From the NCBI GenBank assembly GCA_039920345.1, contig JBDSDZ010000119.1:1-10212 (forward strand): 10,212 nt of DNA. Reading direction: 5' to 3'. Every line of letters starts with the position of its first letter. The first letter of the stretch is position 1. This DNA comes from Croceibacterium_A sp039920345 (GTDB lineage Bacteria > Pseudomonadota > Alphaproteobacteria > Sphingomonadales > Sphingomonadaceae). The translations under genes and the position numbers were made by a program. Shown piece after piece: positions 1-6,682 of the stretch. The notes under the pieces were generated by a model, which did no database searches, had not been told where the DNA came from, and saw nothing but the letters and a program-made list of their open reading frames with translations.

Positions 1-871
1 ACCCGGTCGAAACTTTCGCGGCCAGCGGAATCGGCTTGAAACCCGGGCGGGCTGCGGCGGCGGAAAGCTCGGCCAGGTCGCGGCCCGAAGCGCGCACGAT
101 CGCTTCGGCCACCGGCTTTTGCAACCATCCGTTGAGCAAGGTCTGGCTGGCCCCGCCATCGGCGCGGCGGGCATAGGCCTGCGGACCCGACCACGAACTT
201 TCGACCGTTGCCCAGCCATAGGCTGCCGGGACGCTGTCGTGGACGATCAACGCGGCGGCGGCGCCTTGGCGGGCGGCTTCTTCGAACTTGTAGGTCCAGC
301 GGCCATAGTACGTCATGGCCCGGCCGTTGAACGGGCCTTCAAGGCTGGGGTTCTGATAGTCGGGGTCGTTGACAAGGATCAGCGCGGTCTTCCCGTGCAT
401 GTCGATCCCCGCGTAGTCGTTCCAGCCCTTTTCCGGCGCGACAATGCCGTAGCCGACGAACACAACCTCGCTCGCGTCGAGAACCACTCGCGGGATTTCG
501 CGGTAGCTTACCCCGACCCAGTCACTGCCATCGGCGAACGTCTGGCTCTGGCCGCCCGCCGACACGGTCAGCGGCGCAATGTTGTTAGCAGTGATCTCCA
601 CCAGCGGCACGTCCTGGAACCAGCTACCGTGGTTGCCCGGTTGGAGCCCGGCGCGGGCAAAGCGATCAACGATGTACGCGAGTGACTTCTCCTCGCCCAC
701 GGTCCCCGGCGCCCGGCCTTCGAATTCGTCGAGCGAGAGCGTGCGAGTGACGTCCTTCATCGTCGCCTCGGACAAGTCGCCCGCCCCGCCTTCGGACGGA
801 GCCTTCGCTGGAATCGTGGCGCAGGCGGCAGCCAGCAGGGTGGCGGAGGCGGCCAGTACTATGCGCGACAT
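1..871 (-). CDS. M28-family metallopeptidase with PA-like domain, putative lipoprotein (partial, 5' end only)
   Basis: The reading frame is open from ATG at 871 to the left edge, giving 290 residues without a stop, so the C-terminus is missing. GAAGG lies about 8 bases before the ATG. Residues 1-17 form a short hydrophobic signal ending LLAAAC, with Cys17 as a possible lipidation site; Ala rather than Leu at -3 makes the lipobox imperfect. Residues 45-90 (LSLDEFEGRAPGTVGEEKS, then YIVDRFARAGLQPGN) are typical of the start of M28 aminopeptidase domains. About 132-235 (VVFVGYGIVAPEKGWNDYAG onward) resembles the protease-associated domain often inserted in this family. The zinc ligands and catalytic acid should lie beyond the window, so activity cannot be judged. 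By family it would cleave peptides in the periplasm or at the envelope. It is divergent from glnE. Confidence 0.86.
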   Translation of the reverse strand, partial: MSRIVLAASATLLAAACATIPAKAPSEGGAGDLSEATMKDVTRTLSLDEFEGRAPGTVGEEKSLAYIVDRFARAGLQPGNHGSWFQDVPLVEITANNIAPLTVSAGGQSQTFADGSDWVGVSYREIPRVVLDASEVVFVGYGIVAPEKGWNDYAGIDMHGKTALILVNDPDYQNPSLEGPFNGRAMTYYGRWTYKFEEAARQGAAAALIVHDSVPAAYGWATVESSWSGPQAYARRADGGASQTLLNGWLQKPVAEAIVRASGRDLAELSAAAARPGFKPIPLAAKVSTG

Positions 872-979
872 CAAAGGTATCCTTCAAACCGGTCGGGCGG
901 CTGTGGCAAAAGCACCGCCAACCCGCAACCGTTGCCGCCCGGGCTTGCCCTTGTCCGCTGGGCCATGCACTCAGGCGCG

Positions 980-3631
980 ATGCAGGCCGATTGGCAACAG
1001 GCGATTGCGCGAGCGCAGGCGCATTCCCCCTTCCTGGCGCTGTCGCTCGCCCGCCAGCCCGAGTTGATGGCGACGCTGGAACAGGGCGACGGCGATGCCG
1101 CGCTGGCGGCGGCAAAGCAGGGTGCAGCGGGCGGCGACATCCCCACTTCCCTGCGCATCGAGCGGCTGGCGCTGGCGACCACGCTGGCCATCGGTGACCT
1201 CGCCGGCGCATTTACGCTCGAACAGGTGATGGGGGAGTTGAGCGACTTTGCCGACCGCGCGCTTGATGCCGCGATTACGCATGCGATCCGATCGCGCGTG
1301 CCCAATGCCGAGCAGGGTGGGTTCATTGCCATTGCGCTGGGCAAGCTGGGCGCGCGCGAGTTGAACTACAGCTCGGATATCGATCCGATCCTGCTCTACG
1401 ACCCGGTCACCCTGCCACGGCGTGAACGCGATGAACCAGCCGAAGCGGCGCAGCGCTATGCCCGTTCTGTGGTCGAGACGCTGACCAGCCAGACGGGCGA
1501 GGGCTATGTGTTCCGGGTCGATTTGCGCTTGCGGCCGGCGTCCGAAATCAGCCCGCTGGCGTTATCGGTCGATGCGGCGCTGTCGCATTACGAAAGCTCG
1601 GCACTGGCGTGGGAGCGGGCCGCTTTCATCCGCGCCCGCGCCGATGCGGGAGACGTGGCGGCAGGCGAAGCGTTCCTGGCGGCGATCCGGCCTTTCATCT
1701 GGCGCCGCAGCCTCGACTTCACCGCGATCGAGGAAATCCGCCGACTGACGGCCCGCATCCGCACCGCCTACGCGGGGCCGCGCGAACCGGGTCCCGGGTT
1801 CGATCTCAAGCGCGGGCGGGGCGGGATTCGCGAAATCGAGTTTTTCGCCCAAACCCACCAGCTGATTTACGGCGGCCGGCTCCCCTCGCTGCGGCTGCGC
1901 GGTACGCGCGCCGCGCTCGGCGCGCTGGCATCGGAAGGGATTATCGAAGCGGCTGAGGCCGCGCGGCTGGGCGAGTCTTACGACCGCCTGCGCGTGATCG
2001 AGCATCGGCTGCAGATGGTCCACGACCGTCAGACTCATACGCTTCCCGCAGACAGCGCCGCGCTGGACAATGTCGCGCAGCTTGAGGGACTAGCCGATGG
2101 CGGTGCGCTGCTGGCCGAACTGCGCGTCGTCTGCAGCGAGGTGGCGTCCAGTTATGATCGCCTGCTGGGTGAGGAGACCCGCCCTGCGCCAACCATCGAC
2201 CGTGCCGCGCATGACCGATTTGGCAAGCGCGTCGAGCATTGGCGCGACACGATACGCAGCTTGCGCGGGACCGAAGCGCGCGCCGCATTCGAGTCGATCC
2301 TGCCCGACCTGATGGACGCGATGGCCCAGGCCGCTGAGCCCGAGCACGCGATGGTCCGATGGGAGATGCTGCTCGAGCGGCTGCCCAGCGCAGTGAATCT
2401 GTTCCGCCTGTTCGAACAGCGCCCCGGCTTGCTCGAATTGGTGCTGCGCATCCTCACGCTCGCGCGCCCGCTGGCGGACGCGCTTTCGCGTCATCCCGAA
2501 CTGCTCGACACCCTGATCGATGCGACCGCGCTCGACTTGCCGGGTTCGGTCGAAGACCTTGTTGCCCTGATGCGCGGAATTGATCCCGAGCTGGATTATG
2601 AGCGCCAGCTCGACCGCCTCCGCCAGGTGGTCGGCGAACAACGTTTCGCGCTCGGCGTACAACTGGTCGAAGGCCGCCGCGACCCACTGGAAATTGCCAA
2701 AGGTCTTGGGCAGGTGGCGGAAGCCGCGCTGGCAACCGCCGCAACGGCCGCCACCGCTGAATTCGCCCAGGCCCATGGCCGTGTGCCGGGCGGCGAGCTG
2801 CTCGTGCTCGGCCTCGGGCGGCTCGGCGGCGGTGCGCTGACCCACGCCTCGGATCTTGACCTGATCTATCTGTTCAGCGGCGAGATCGGGGTCGAATCCG
2901 ATGGCCGGCGTCCGCTCACCGCTTCACTCTATTTCAACCGCCTCGCCCAGCGCGTCACCGCGGCGCTGAGTGTCCCGACGGCCGAAGGCGCGTTGTACGA
3001 AGTCGACACGCGCCTGCGGCCGCAAGGCCATCAGGGCCCGGTGGCGGTAAGTGTCGACAGCTTTGCGCGATACCAGCGCGAAGCTGCCTGGACCTGGGAG
3101 CATATGGCACTGTGCCGGGCGCGGCCGGTCTTTGGCCCGGCGGGCGCGCGGGCCGAGTTGGCGCAGGTCGTGCGCGATGTCTTGCAGGCGCCGCGCGACC
3201 ATGTGGCGCTACGTGCCGACGTCCTCGCCATGCGAGCGGAAATGTCAGAGCACAAACACCCGGCGGGACCGCTCGACGCCAAGCTGCTGCGCGGCGGGCT
3301 GGTCGATTGCGAGTTCATCGTTCACTTCCTCCAGCTGCGCGAAGGCACTGCGTTCAACCCTGCCTTGGGTGAAGCCATCGCGGAGTTGGTGGCGGCTGGG
3401 CACCTGCCGTCCGCAATGGTCGATCACTACCGGTCGCTCGCCCGGTTGCTGATAGCGGCGCGTCTGCTCGCACCCGACTGCGTCGAACCGCATAGCCCGG
3501 CGCAAGCTGCGCTGGCGAAGGCCTGCCAGCAGCCCGATTTTCCCTCGCTCTTGCAAGCGCTGGCCAAGGCGCGCCATGGCGTGGCGGCAATCTGGGCAGA
3601 TCAGTTTGGCGAAGTTTTGGAGATCGAATGA
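980..3631 (+). CDS. glnE: Bifunctional glutamine synthetase adenylyltransferase / adenylyl-removing enzyme
   Basis: GlnE attaches AMP to glutamine synthetase or removes it in response to PII, switching ammonia assimilation off or on. With the ATG at 980 the protein has 883 residues, slightly shorter than E. coli GlnE (about 946). Two nucleotidyltransferase domains are visible. The N-terminal one has LGKLGARELNYSSDIDPILL with Asp133 and Asp135 as metal ligands; by family this half removes AMP. The C-terminal one has GLGRLGGGALTHASDLDLIY with Asp625 and Asp627 and adds AMP. Each is followed by its helical GlnD/GlnE-type block, with GRGGIREIEFFAQTHQLIYG in the first and LLRGGLVDCEFIVHFLQLR in the second. 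TTG 932 and ATG 965 are in-frame alternatives. ATG 980 was chosen because the family-like DWQQAIARAQAHSPF begins just after it and CAGG sits before it, but no start has a strong ribosome site. The stop overlaps the next gene. Confidence 0.96.
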   Translation: MQADWQQAIARAQAHSPFLALSLARQPELMATLEQGDGDAALAAAKQGAAGGDIPTSLRIERLALATTLAIGDLAGAFTLEQVMGELSDFADRALDAAITHAIRSRVPNAEQGGFIAIALGKLGARELNYSSDIDPILLYDPVTLPRRERDEPAEAAQRYARSVVETLTSQTGEGYVFRVDLRLRPASEISPLALSVDAALSHYESSALAWERAAFIRARADAGDVAAGEAFLAAIRPFIWRRSLDFTAIEEIRRLTARIRTAYAGPREPGPGFDLKRGRGGIREIEFFAQTHQLIYGGRLPSLRLRGTRAALGALASEGIIEAAEAARLGESYDRLRVIEHRLQMVHDRQTHTLPADSAALDNVAQLEGLADGGALLAELRVVCSEVASSYDRLLGEETRPAPTIDRAAHDRFGKRVEHWRDTIRSLRGTEARAAFESILPDLMDAMAQAAEPEHAMVRWEMLLERLPSAVNLFRLFEQRPGLLELVLRILTLARPLADALSRHPELLDTLIDATALDLPGSVEDLVALMRGIDPELDYERQLDRLRQVVGEQRFALGVQLVEGRRDPLEIAKGLGQVAEAALATAATAATAEFAQAHGRVPGGELLVLGLGRLGGGALTHASDLDLIYLFSGEIGVESDGRRPLTASLYFNRLAQRVTAALSVPTAEGALYEVDTRLRPQGHQGPVAVSVDSFARYQREAAWTWEHMALCRARPVFGPAGARAELAQVVRDVLQAPRDHVALRADVLAMRAEMSEHKHPAGPLDAKLLRGGLVDCEFIVHFLQLREGTAFNPALGEAIAELVAAGHLPSAMVDHYRSLARLLIAARLLAPDCVEPHSPAQAALAKACQQPDFPSLLQALAKARHGVAAIWADQFGEVLEIE

Positions 3632-4104
3632 TGAGCGACGAACTCGATGTCGGCGATGCGATTCCCGACATTGCCTTGGAAACGCCCGATGGCGGCACCG
3701 TTCGCCCAGCCGATTTTCGCGGACGCAAACTGGTGCTGTTCTTCTATCCCAAGGACGACACCCCGGGCTGCACGGTGGAGAACAAGGATTTCTCTGCCCT
3801 CAAGGCCCAGTTCGATGTGGCTGGGACGGCCCTGCTCGGGATCAGCAAGGACCCGCCGAAGAAGCACGCCAAGTTCACCGAGAAGTACGGCCTGACCGCG
3901 CCGCTCGCGTCTGATCCGGCAGAGGGCGGCTTGGCCGACGCGCTGGGAGCGTGGGGCGAAAAGAGCCTCTACGGCCGCAAGTTCATGGGCATGAAGCGCA
4001 CGACCTACCTCGTCGATGCCGAAGGCCGGATCGCGCGCGTATGGCGCAAAGTGAAGGTCAACGGACACGCTGCCGAAGTGCTGGAAGCCGCCAAAGCGCT
4101 GTGA
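3628..4104 (+). CDS. bcp: Thioredoxin-dependent peroxiredoxin, Bcp/PrxQ type (single cysteine)
   Basis: This 158-residue protein has normal Bcp length. It would reduce hydrogen peroxide and organic hydroperoxides in the cytoplasm. The active-site stretch FFYPKDDTPGCTVENKDF carries the peroxidatic Cys48 with the conserved Pro and Thr before it; MKRTTYLVD near residue 130 fits the conserved Arg region. Cys48 is the only cysteine. The resolving cysteine found five residues later in E. coli Bcp is absent, so this should work as a 1-Cys enzyme needing an external thiol (inference). GGAG at 3619-3622 lies 5 bases before ATG 3628 and 8 before an in-frame ATG at 3631; either could be used. The gene overlaps the glnE stop by ATGA, suggesting translational coupling and one transcript. 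Confidence 0.95.
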   Translation: MMSDELDVGDAIPDIALETPDGGTVRPADFRGRKLVLFFYPKDDTPGCTVENKDFSALKAQFDVAGTALLGISKDPPKKHAKFTEKYGLTAPLASDPAEGGLADALGAWGEKSLYGRKFMGMKRTTYLVDAEGRIARVWRKVKVNGHAAEVLEAAKAL

Positions 4105-4241
4105 CATCGCACCGTTCAGCCGCCGGTTGACGACACAATCCTTCAGGTCGCCGCAGCGACAAGGCGTTTCGTCGCGCGATGCGAAAACCACGCAATTCCG
4201 CCAGAAAATCACCGGCAAAAGTTAGATTTTTATGGATTTTG

Positions 4242-4273
4242 GCTGAGTTCAAAGCTCGCTTTAACGACTCAGC
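4242..4273. repeat. Long interrupted inverted repeat (hairpin)
   Basis: GCTGAGT (4242-4248) pairs perfectly with ACTCAGC (4267-4273), and inside it AAAGC (4251-4255) pairs with GCTTT (4258-4262), separated by a TC/AACG internal loop. The inner turn is only two bases, so the innermost pair would open in RNA. No T-run follows on either strand, so it is not a standard intrinsic terminator. It could be a regulatory RNA structure, a protein-binding dyad or a processing site. Confidence 0.6.
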
Positions 4274-4281
4274 GCGCCTCG

Positions 4282-4321
4282 CAGGCGGTCTATCGCGGGA
4301 ATACGGCGCGAGTATTGCCTG
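4282..4321. repeat. Two-part inverted repeat
   Basis: CAGGC (4282-4286) pairs with GCCTG (4317-4321). Directly inside the right arm, GTATT (4312-4316) pairs with AATAC (4300-4304) across a 7-base loop, leaving a 13-base bulge on the left side. The structure follows the 4242-4273 hairpin closely and ends two bases before the TTAACCAT motif. Short stems like these can arise by chance. Confidence 0.4.
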
Positions 4322-4322
4322 A

Positions 4323-4330
4323 TTAACCAT
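4323..4330 (+). promoter_or_regulatory. CtrA-like half-site TTAACCAT
   Basis: TTAACCAT matches the half-site of the alphaproteobacterial cell-cycle regulator CtrA. A weaker TTACC follows at 4338-4342, but the spacing does not match the full TTAA-N7-TTAA site. It lies 139 bases before the start of the M23 murein hydrolase gene, a class of gene often tied to the cell cycle in this group. The assignment is tentative. Confidence 0.3.
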
Positions 4331-4468
4331 TTCGCCCTTACCACCTCAATCAACGAGACGGCGGGGGGTTCCGACCATCTCAAAATAAATCGAAGGCTCC
4401 TAACGAGCCAGCAGTGCAACAGCAGGCGCACCCCGGTGCGATTGTGAGATGGACGGGAAAACGGTCGC

Positions 4469-5128
4469 ATGTTTCTCAAGCACGCTCTTGGCGCTCTGGC
4501 TGCATTGGTAGCCACCACGAATCCAGCACTCGCCAGCGAGACCGCAACTTCCACCCAGATTACTGGCGCGATTGACGCCTCCAACGCCAACAGCACCGCC
4601 GGTGACCGCGAATTCAGCGAGCTTTATGCCAGCTGGAAGTCGATGGATCAGACCGGTCTGATTTCCAACTCGGTCGTCGCCAGGGTTGCGGTCCCGACCG
4701 GAATGCCGGTGATCGATGCGGTCCTGACCAGCAACTTCGGCATGCGCACCCACCCGATCCTGGGTGGCCGCCGCAACCATAAGGGCATCGACCTGGCTGA
4801 GCCGGTCGGCACGCCGGTCTACGCAACCGCCGATGGCGTGGTGACCAAGGCTGAACCGTTCAGCAGCTACGGCAACTATATCCAGATCGAACATGGCGGC
4901 GATCTCGAAACCCGCTTTGCGCACCTTTCGGGCTTTGCGGTTGTCGCTGGCGACCAGGTCCACAAGGGCCAGCTTATCGGTTACGTCGGCACAACCGGCC
5001 GTTCGACCGGCCCGCACCTGCACTACGAAATCCGCGTTGCCGGTGAAGCCGTCGATCCCACCCCCTACATGACCAACACCACCCTGGCGCTGTCGGACGA
5101 TCCGACGCTGGGCCGCGGCGGCAACTAA
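4469..5128 (+). CDS. Exported M23 (LytM-type) peptidoglycan endopeptidase
   Basis: This 219-residue protein carries a signal peptide (hydrophobic 6-20, likely cut after ALA near residue 22) and a compact C-terminal M23 domain from about residue 82. The zinc and catalytic residues are all present: His104 and Asp108 in NHKGIDLAEPVGTPV, His152 in RFAHLSG, and His183 and His185 in GPHLHYEIR. It should therefore be an active enzyme cutting peptide cross-links in the periplasm, unlike degenerate LytM activators such as EnvC or NlpD. It has no LysM domain and no clear coiled coil; residues 23-80 are a low-complexity linker. ATG 4469 is the first start after an in-frame stop, and the ribosome site is weak (GACGGG). 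The gene is monocistronic, with a long structured upstream region and a terminator behind it. Confidence 0.92.
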   Translation: MFLKHALGALAALVATTNPALASETATSTQITGAIDASNANSTAGDREFSELYASWKSMDQTGLISNSVVARVAVPTGMPVIDAVLTSNFGMRTHPILGGRRNHKGIDLAEPVGTPVYATADGVVTKAEPFSSYGNYIQIEHGGDLETRFAHLSGFAVVAGDQVHKGQLIGYVGTTGRSTGPHLHYEIRVAGEAVDPTPYMTNTTLALSDDPTLGRGGN

Positions 5129-5150
5129 CCCTTTCGCACAGCAAACGAAC

Positions 5151-5176
5151 GGGCGCCGGGCAACCGGCGCCCTTTT
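5151..5176 (+). terminator. Intrinsic terminator of the M23 gene
   Basis: GGGCGCCGG (5151-5159) and CCGGCGCCC (5164-5172) form a perfect 9-bp stem with a GCAA loop, followed by TTTT (5173-5176). It sits 22 bases after the M23 stop. On the opposite strand the stem is not followed by a T-run, so it serves mainly the plus strand, though it may also hinder readthrough from galU. Confidence 0.88.
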
Positions 5177-5191
5177 CGTATCGGGTAGGTT

Positions 5192-6067
5192 TTAGCGGCC
5201 TAGCAGCCGTTCGGCGATGCGGCGCACTTCGGTGCCGATATCTTCGCGGTCGAGGGCCAGTGCCAAAGTCGCCTCGATGAAACCTGTCTTGCTGCCGCAA
5301 TCATAACGCTGGCCGGCGAAGGTTACCGCGTGGAATGGCTGGTCGCCGATCATACGCGCCATCGCGTCGGTCAGCTGGATCTCGCCCCCGGCACCCTTTT
5401 CCTGCCCCTCGAGCGTGCGCATGACTTCGGGCTGGAGGATATAACGACCGGAGATGATCTTGTTTGACGGCGCCTGGTCACGCGGCGGCTTTTCAACCAG
5501 GCCAAGCACCTCGGTCAGGTCGCCCTTCGAAGCTCCCGGCGCGATCACGCCATAACTGGAAACCTCTTCCATCGGCACTTCGAGTACCGAGATCAGGTTG
5601 CCGCCGACTTCGTTGTAAGCCTCGACCATCTGTGAAAGGCAGCCTGGCTGGCCGACCATCAGTTCGTCAGGCAGCAGGATCGCGAACGGTTCATCGCCGA
5701 CGATCGCCCGCGCACACCAGATCGCATGCCCCAGCCCCATCGGCACCTGCTGGCGCACGGTGATCAGGTTGCCGGGTGTGAAACGGGTCGAATCCAGAAC
5801 GTCGAGGTTCTTGCCTCGCTCGGCCATCGTCGCCTCAAGCTCGTAGGCAACATCGAAGTGTTCGACCAACGCGGTCTTTCCGCGCCCGGTGACGAAAATC
5901 ATCTGTTCGATGCCCGCCTCGCGCGCCTCATCGACCGCATACTGGATCAGCGGCCGATCGACGATCGGCAGCAGCTCCTTGGGAATGGCCTTGGTGGCGG
6001 GAAGGAAACGAGTGCCGAGCCCGGCGACGGGAAAGACAGCTTTGCGGATCGGTTTGCGAGCGCTCAT
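5192..6067 (-). CDS. galU: UTP--glucose-1-phosphate uridylyltransferase
   Basis: GalU makes UDP-glucose from UTP and glucose-1-phosphate in the cytoplasm, supplying exopolysaccharide, lipopolysaccharide and other glycans. The 291-residue protein has normal bacterial GalU length. Family motifs in order are the nucleotide-binding AGLGTRFLPATK (15-26) with KELLPIVDRPLIQYAVDEA (30-48), the metal-binding Asp134 in ILLPDEL, the sugar-binding VEKP (191-194), GAGGEIQLTDA (226-235), and YDCGSK (255-260). This pattern separates GalU from the related RmlA and GlmU families. The ATG at 6067 gives MSARKPIRKAVFPVAG, the expected N-terminus. The ribosome site is weak (TAGGG close to the ATG). The gene is convergent with the M23 gene and divergent from the small ORF at 6189. 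No neighbouring sugar genes are present. Confidence 0.97.
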   Translation of the reverse strand: MSARKPIRKAVFPVAGLGTRFLPATKAIPKELLPIVDRPLIQYAVDEAREAGIEQMIFVTGRGKTALVEHFDVAYELEATMAERGKNLDVLDSTRFTPGNLITVRQQVPMGLGHAIWCARAIVGDEPFAILLPDELMVGQPGCLSQMVEAYNEVGGNLISVLEVPMEEVSSYGVIAPGASKGDLTEVLGLVEKPPRDQAPSNKIISGRYILQPEVMRTLEGQEKGAGGEIQLTDAMARMIGDQPFHAVTFAGQRYDCGSKTGFIEATLALALDREDIGTEVRRIAERLLGR

Positions 6068-6074
6068 TGCCCTA

Positions 6075-6104
6075 CAGATACGGATTGTCGCGGGCTGCGG
6101 TCAA
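6075..6104 (-). promoter_or_regulatory. Possible galU promoter very close to the start codon
   Basis: On the minus strand TTGACC (6104-6099) and TATCTG (6080-6075) are separated by 18 bases. The -35 is good (5 of 6), the -10 mediocre (3 of 6). The first transcribed base would fall at or next to the galU ATG (6067), implying a leaderless or nearly leaderless mRNA, which would suit the weak ribosome site. Confidence 0.3.
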
Positions 6105-6188
6105 CAGCCATCGCGCTGGCGCGGACTGCAAGTTTCGGTGAACTTTTGCGCCGTCCGTGCGTTCGCCAGACAACAAGGAAGGATTGTC

Positions 6189-6431
6189 ATGGCTTTGCTC
6201 AGATTGGCGGCGCTCGGAGCGCTGGGATACGTCGGTTATCGCTATTTTGAAAAGGCGCGCAATGATGGCAGTGCGGCGTTTGCCAATGGCCAGCATCCGG
6301 GCGACAACTTTTCGAAGGTGCGCGAAGCCGGACCCCACGCGATGGCCGACAAGCCGAGCGAGGAATGGACCCCAACGGATCAGGCGAGCGACGAAAGCTT
6401 TCCCGCCAGCGATCCGCCCGGAACCTACTAA
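6189..6431 (+). CDS. Small membrane-anchored protein with SFPASDPP C-terminal motif, function unknown
   Basis: This is an 80-residue protein. ATG 6189 follows an excellent ribosome site (AAGGAAGG, with 5 bases before the ATG), which sets the start even though the frame stays open further upstream. Residues 1-18 (MALLRLAALGALGYVGYRYF) form one short hydrophobic segment followed by basic and acidic residues, consistent with an N-terminal membrane anchor or uncleaved signal. The rest is hydrophilic and probably disordered. The tail DQASDESFPASDPPGTY contains the SFPASDPP motif I recall from many small proteobacterial proteins of unknown role. The gene is divergent from galU (121-base gap) and convergent with the RHH gene, with only 10 bases between their stops and no visible terminator. 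No function can be assigned. Confidence 0.8.
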   Translation: MALLRLAALGALGYVGYRYFEKARNDGSAAFANGQHPGDNFSKVREAGPHAMADKPSEEWTPTDQASDESFPASDPPGTY

Positions 6432-6441
6432 CCGACAACAA

Positions 6442-6675
6442 TCAACTGGCGTAATTGGCCGCCAGCCAGAGACGAATCGCGCCCGCGAGCCCCGGCGGCG
6501 TAGCGGCAGCAATGCGTTCGACGTCGATGCGCGCGACGAGCGCGTTGAGCGGCAGGCCCATGCTCTCCGCCGCGCGCTTCAACTGCTCCCAGAACAACGG
6601 CTCGAGACTGACCGAGGTCTTGTGACCGGCGATCTCGATCGAGCGCTTGACCGGCGGATGGTAGAGATCGGCCAC
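6442..6675 (-). CDS. Ribbon-helix-helix domain protein (RHH_4 type)
   Basis: The frame encodes 77 residues from a GTG at 6675. There is no in-frame ATG between the upstream gene and the domain, so GTG is the likely start; GAGCGG before it is a modest ribosome site. The pattern KRSIEIAGHKTSVSLEPLFW (10-29) followed by LKRAAESMGLPLNALVARID (32-51) matches the RHH_4 family: a beta strand (IEIAGHKTSVSL), then two helices. These are small DNA-binding-like proteins common in alphaproteobacteria, of mostly unknown target. The C-terminal GLAGAIRLWLAANYA is the usual helical end. It begins 7 bases after the phbB stop, so it is almost certainly co-transcribed with it. A regulatory link to polyhydroxyalkanoate metabolism is suggested only by position. 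Confidence 0.85.
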   Translation of the reverse strand: MADLYHPPVKRSIEIAGHKTSVSLEPLFWEQLKRAAESMGLPLNALVARIDVERIAAATPPGLAGAIRLWLAANYAS

Positions 6676-6682
6676 GCGCCGC

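Larger units (their letters stand above)
4105..4468. other. Intergenic region with several inverted repeats and an AT-rich patch
   Basis: No convincing gene lies in these 364 bases. The left part has a small GTCGC/GCGAC hairpin (4147-4160) not followed by a T-run, so it is a poor terminator. Bases about 4201-4240 are clearly AT-rich compared with the surroundings. Then come a long hairpin (4242-4273), a two-part stem (4282-4321), a CtrA-like half-site (4323-4330), an A-rich stretch (4381-4390) and two short hairpins, GGCTC/GAGCC (4395-4409) and CGCAC/GTGCG (4427-4440), just before the M23 gene. The region should hold the end of the glnE-bcp transcript and the promoter and leader of the M23 gene. 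I cannot place a convincing -35/-10 pair. Confidence 0.5.

Noticed and set aside
119..685. Plus-strand open frame of 188 codons
   Set aside because: It lies antisense to the M28 peptidase gene, whose frame has a signal peptide, family motifs and a ribosome site; this translation resembles no protein family and is a high-GC shadow.
932..979. Longer glnE N-terminus from TTG 932 or ATG 965
   Set aside because: The extra residues do not look like GlnE and neither start has a ribosome site; kept only as alternatives.
2090..2845. Minus-strand 251-codon open frame inside glnE
   Set aside because: Fully antisense to a strongly supported glnE coding region; composition is a shadow of it.
4147..4160. 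GTCGC-CGCA-GCGAC hairpin after bcp as a terminator
   Set aside because: The stem is only 5 bp and is followed by AAGGCG rather than a T-run.
4058..4330. Minus-strand 90-codon open frame across the bcp end and the intergenic region
   Set aside because: It overlaps the bcp 3' end, has no ribosome site that I can see and no recognisable protein features.
5889..6431. 180-codon version of the small SFPASDPP protein
   Set aside because: The extra upstream codons are antisense to galU, and ATG 6189 has a near-perfect ribosome site.
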